Source: Pseudopyrenochaeta lycopersici
Lineage: Eukaryota > Ascomycota > Dothideomycetes > Pleosporales > Pseudopyrenochaetaceae
Assembly (NCBI GenBank): GCA_003313425.1
Contig: NHZP01000022.1
Coordinates: 957,715 to 1,021,714, forward strand
Direction of reading: 5' to 3'
DNA length: 64,000 nucleotides
Shown here: positions 60,466 through 64,000 of the stretch, in pieces
Layout: each line of letters opens with the position of its first letter
Numbering within the stretch: position 1 is the stretch's first letter
The notes under the pieces: model-generated
Told to the model about the DNA's origin: nothing
The model's input: the letters and a program-made list of their open reading frames with translations, nothing else
The model's database searches: none
Made by a program: the position numbers and the translations under genes

Positions 60466-62659
60466 AGACGCAGGATTAGCATTCGGGGCAGCAATAACAG
60501 CAGAGAAAGCGGCTAGACCCTAAGGAGAGGCTCACTAGCTTGTTAGCTGAGTGGGAAACTATTGAGCGTCAGGATAATAAGGCAATCAGCCAAATCGCTG
60601 AAGAGGCCTTAGCCTACGACCGCACTGGCTGGTTAAAACGGACGTAATAGGAGCAGTACCTTAAAGCCTACCTAGACTGGAAGCAGCTCGCCTACGCTGT
60701 GCGACCGCCAGGCGACGACGAGCTAGTATTACAATGTATGGTACGCCGCGTTGAAGAGGTAGTTGAGCAGGCTGTCGAGGGGCTCAGCTTGCTATTGATT
60801 GAGACGTTGCGCTGGCTACGTAGTGCAACACTACAGCAGTCTGATTGTCGCCCTCTAGGTTGTATGTAGAAGATAGAAAGCTAACGTTGCGCAGCACGGC
60901 TCTGGGCACGACTTATTTGCTACTGCCTGCGGTTAATTGCTGCTGGAGAGAAAGAGAAGGAGGAGGAAGACGCAGAGGACGGATTCTAGTATATCGTCCG
61001 CCTATTCCCCTGGCACGGAGGGTAGAAGCAGGAAGTAGTAAAGCTCTGGAGACTACTGACTGCTGCTGACGGAAGCAGTCACGTAGCTGAACAGCAGAAG
61101 GCTATCCTAAGCCTATCTAAGGCACTGTTCTGCCAGGAGGTATACTGTTAGCTGTTTCATAGCGGTATAATCTACTTCCTCGCCGCGCTAGCTATTAACC
61201 TAGATACGAACTGACTACGCGACGCCTCGCAGTTCTTAACGCTTCTTAGCTTAATCGTCTACTGCGTCCGCGTCCTAGCAGCTGAAGCTTTCCTCCTATC
61301 TACCTAGCGCGCAGAGCAGGGTGCTGCTAAGACAGCTGCTCTACTACATCAGCGAGCGCGCTATCTTGTTGATGGCTCGCATAGCCCGATGAGCATTATG
61401 ATTAGTCTACTTGCTTACGCTAAGCATATCTCTCTACGTACCCTAGGCTGTATTGCAGGCAGTATGTGGTGGTCTCTTAACCGCCAGACGTTCTTCCTTA
61501 AAGGCCGGCCTATTAAGCTAGAGCGCTTTCGCGCTATGGCACAAGGACTAGTAGCGAAGGCAGAGCAGATCCTTTGGGGGGAACTGCTCTGGGTAGAGGA
61601 GCAGGTACAGCGACGCTCTACTAACCTAGCAGCTATCTAAGATAATGTGACAACAGCACAGCGAGCAGGCTGCTTCTTAACACTAGCTTAGCTTAAAGAG
61701 GGCAGGGACTGGGTTCTCGCGCGGCTCGCGAGCGTGCCAGCTGCGCAGCAACTATATACATTAAGAGGGGAGCAGGAAGGCGAGGAGGGCAATCAAGGTA
61801 GCTAAGTCTACCAAGCTAAGGCGTCTATACTGTGGCATAAGCAACAGGTGCAGCGATATCTCCAGCGCGTGGGACGCTTCCTTGAGCTACTCTGTCTCGC
61901 GGTCTATATTACAGGCGGGCAGCTAGCGCGCGGGCCTGAGTTGCTGTTAGTTTGGTGGCGTAATGGGGTGCTCCAGGATCGCAACCTCTACGTAATTGAT
62001 GGGCAGGTTACGCTAGTCACCGCTACTATAAGACGCAGGCGCAGTGGGATCGACCTAAGGTAGTTCCGCGCTTCCTGCTAGAGGCAGTAGGGCAGTTGAT
62101 CGCAGCGTACCTGCTCTACGTACGGCCTCTGCGGGCGATGCTGCTAGCTAGCTAAGGTAAAGTAGCTTTAGCATCGATGAACGACTACCTCTGGGTAGAC
62201 AAGGATAAGCTCTGGATATAGATAGGCTTACGCGTGCGTTAGCGTTGAGTTAGTAGAGCTTCTAGGCACGCGGCTGACGATCTAGGAGTACCGGCACGTA
62301 GCTGTAGGTATTAGGCGCGAGGTAGTAGGACAGCGGTTTGCAGCAGGCTATTGTCAGGAGAAAAAGAGTCGCGGTAGTTACTGGGCGTTTGCACCTGAGG
62401 TAGATGGTGGCAGTGACGGCGAGGAGGACGGAGAGGATCCGCTTGAGCTACAGAGCGGGTGTTTTACGACGACAGGACTAGTAGCCTATGCTGTACAGGC
62501 TGATATAGTACAGGGGCTAAGTGTTCGTTCAATTAACGTCTTCCGCACGTTAAGCTATAGCTGGCACGCCTTCCTTGGCTTCCTTCTATATACAGAGGCG
62601 AGTAGAAAGAGGAAGCAGGAGCAGAGCAGCCTAAGCGATAGAGACGAGCCGCAGAAGAG

Positions 62660-62830
62660 GCGCAGACGCAGCAGTTCCAGCAGACGCAGCAGTTCCAGCA
62701 GACGCAGCAGTTCCAGCAGACGCAGCAGTTCAGACGCAGTAGTTCCAGCAGACGCAGCAGATGCAGCAGTTCCAGCAATTCCAGCAATTCCAGCAGTTTG
62801 AGCAGTTTCAGCAGTTTTAGCAGTTCCAGC
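62660..62830. repeat. CAG-rich minisatellite in copy 2
   Basis: Variants of CAGCAGTTCCAGCAGACG and CAGCAGTTCCAG repeated across about 170 bp, between the recombinase-like and helicase parts. Confidence 0.85.
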
Positions 62831-63515
62831 AGTGGTAACGGTGGCAACTGAGGTAGAATTAAAGGCAGTAGTTAATAAGTCGCATGTTGTTATTACAGCA
62901 GACTCGTGCGGACAAAGCTGCACAGGCTAAAGGATCTTCGGCTGCTACTGTGCCAGCAGGTACTACTTACAGCTACGTTGCCGCCGTCGCAGGAGAGGCA
63001 GCTACAGGAGGTAATGTTAATGCGCGGAGCAACAATTATCCGCGCAGAGACAACGCAGCGACGTAGGACGCAGTATACAGTAGTACGCTGCAGGCGTAAG
63101 GTAGAGCTGCAGGAGACGGCTGTAGAGCTTGCGCGCAGGCTGATGGACAAGGCAAGGTTGCTTAGTAGCGCGCAGGTAGCAGAGGTAGCAGGAGGACGAG
63201 AGGTAGCAAGAGCGAAAGGGTTTGTGTACTGTCGCAGCAAGGCGCTGTGTGAGCAGCTAGCAGGGCGGCTAGGCTGCGTAGCGTACCACGCAGGCATGCC
63301 GAGCGTGCAGAGGTACTAGAGAGGTAGAGACAGTCAGGAGGGCTAATCACGTGCACGTCAGCGCTTGGAGTAGGAGTAGATATCGCGCAGGTGCTCTTCA
63401 CGCTGCATGTAGAGAGGCCGTGGGGGATGGTTGATTTTGTGCAGGAGAGCGGGCGAGCGCGAGGGGCAGGCAAGGCAGTGATTCTAGTGGTGCAAGGACA
63501 GCAGTGGCAGAAAGC

Positions 63516-63625
63516 TGAGGCAGAGGCAGAGGCAAGAGCAGAGGCAGAGGCAGGCAGAGTCAGAGGCAGAGGCAGAGGCAGAGGCAGAGGCAGAGTCAGA
63601 GGCAGAGGCAGAGGCAGAGGAGCAG
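63516..63625. repeat. GGCAGA hexanucleotide array
   Basis: About 17 imperfect units (GAGGCA/GAGTCA) just after helicase motif VI; encodes Glu/Ala or Arg/Gly depending on frame. Confidence 0.9.
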
Positions 63626-64000
63626 CAAACCGATGAACGATAGCGAGGTGATGGACGCGTTTATTAGCACAGTAGGTTGTTGAAGAGCAGTAATAAGTTA
63701 GTATATAGACGGCAGGCAATTATCTTGCAGACAGCTACAGGCAAGAGCAAATACAGGAGTAGACGGCGCAGCAGACGGCGCAGCAGAAGGCGCAGAGATA
63801 GCGTTCTGCGATAACTGTGAGGAGCAGGAGTATAGAGGGCAGAAACAGTGGCAGGACGAGGAGCAGGTACAGGCGAGGCAGGAGCAGGTAGTACGGGCGA
63901 AGCTTGATGAGCTATCACAGACGACGTGTCCATACTGCTAGGGTATGTTGCATGAAGTATTTAGGAGGGAGGAGGGCAAGGTGGTAGTACAGTAGGAGGA

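Larger units (their letters stand above)
59890..64000 (+). pseudogene. OrsD-like / tyrosine-recombinase-like / RecQ helicase gene, copy 2, runs off the window
   Basis: Plus strand, same architecture as copy 1. The N-terminal Cys/His module is near 60120-60250, followed by a VQTFFRERRYVWYFVV segment (about 60325-60375) and repeats encoding Gln/Glu/Ala. A helical central region lies at 60.5-61.64 kb. 61848-62063 has GGQLARGPELL (recombinase Arg), EYRHVAVGI is near 62286, and SGC...Y (about 62457-62490) again has nine residues from the box III position to Tyr. A Ser/Arg/Gln repeat tract follows at 62660-62830. The helicase half starts near a decayed motif II (SHVVITADS, 62880), then LTATLPP (62963), KGFVYCRS and YHAGM (63220-63300), TSALGVGVDI (63347), and QESGRARGAG (63441-63470). 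Frameshifts, stops and the loss of motifs I/Ia make it non-functional. Confidence 0.65.

Noticed and set aside
62533..62923. Leu- and Cys-rich minus-strand frames opposite copy 2
   Set aside because: They are the complement of the CAG-rich minisatellite and have no gene-like features.
1..64000. tRNA and rRNA genes
   Set aside because: No cloverleaf-like A/B box pair or rRNA core segment was recognised by eye; a dedicated scan could still find a degenerate tRNA.

Overview
The window comes from a filamentous ascomycete (Pezizomycotina). Genes have short introns (46-81 nt), and one is a Zn2Cys6 regulator. Most of the DNA is repeats carrying C-to-T and G-to-A changes at CpA/TpG, so it is rich in TpA and poor in CpA and TpG. 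This is the signature of repeat-induced point mutation (RIP). I judged this by eye and computed no index. I do not name a species.

Layout. 260-2869 (minus): complete four-exon Zn2Cys6 regulator. 3042-31246: six mobile elements nested inside one another, each boundary fixed by target-site duplications (TSDs) and terminal repeats. From outside in they are a pogo/Fot1-type element (G), a Tc1-type element (F), a minus-strand gypsy (E), a plus-strand gypsy (A), a second plus-strand gypsy (B) and a hAT element (C). C is intact and free of RIP. E also carries two inverted copies of a small MITE-like element and a pogo fragment. The nest begins 172 bp upstream of the regulator's start codon. 31249-36006: AT-rich wreckage with tandem repeats, a truncated relative of E, a microsatellite, a G-rich hairpin and a short telomere-like tract. 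36012-47440: minus-strand chromodomain gypsy (D) interrupted by a plus-strand copia element (J).

47441-53370 is a GC-balanced island. It holds a LINE ORF1 remnant, an intact two-exon FAD monooxygenase gene (50566-51981) and a patatin-like pseudogene. From 53371 to the right edge come a telomere-like motif, a 53-bp tandem repeat, and at least two head-to-tail degenerate copies of a large gene. That gene combines an OrsD-like zinc-finger region, a segment with tyrosine-recombinase signatures and a RecQ-type helicase. Such helicase genes are typical of fungal subtelomeres, so the right side may be subtelomeric.

Only three protein genes look functional: the regulator, the hAT transposase and the FAD monooxygenase. 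The rest records successive insertions, RIP and deletion. Short repeats (MITEs and 123-302 bp LTRs) are much cleaner than the long internal regions beside them.
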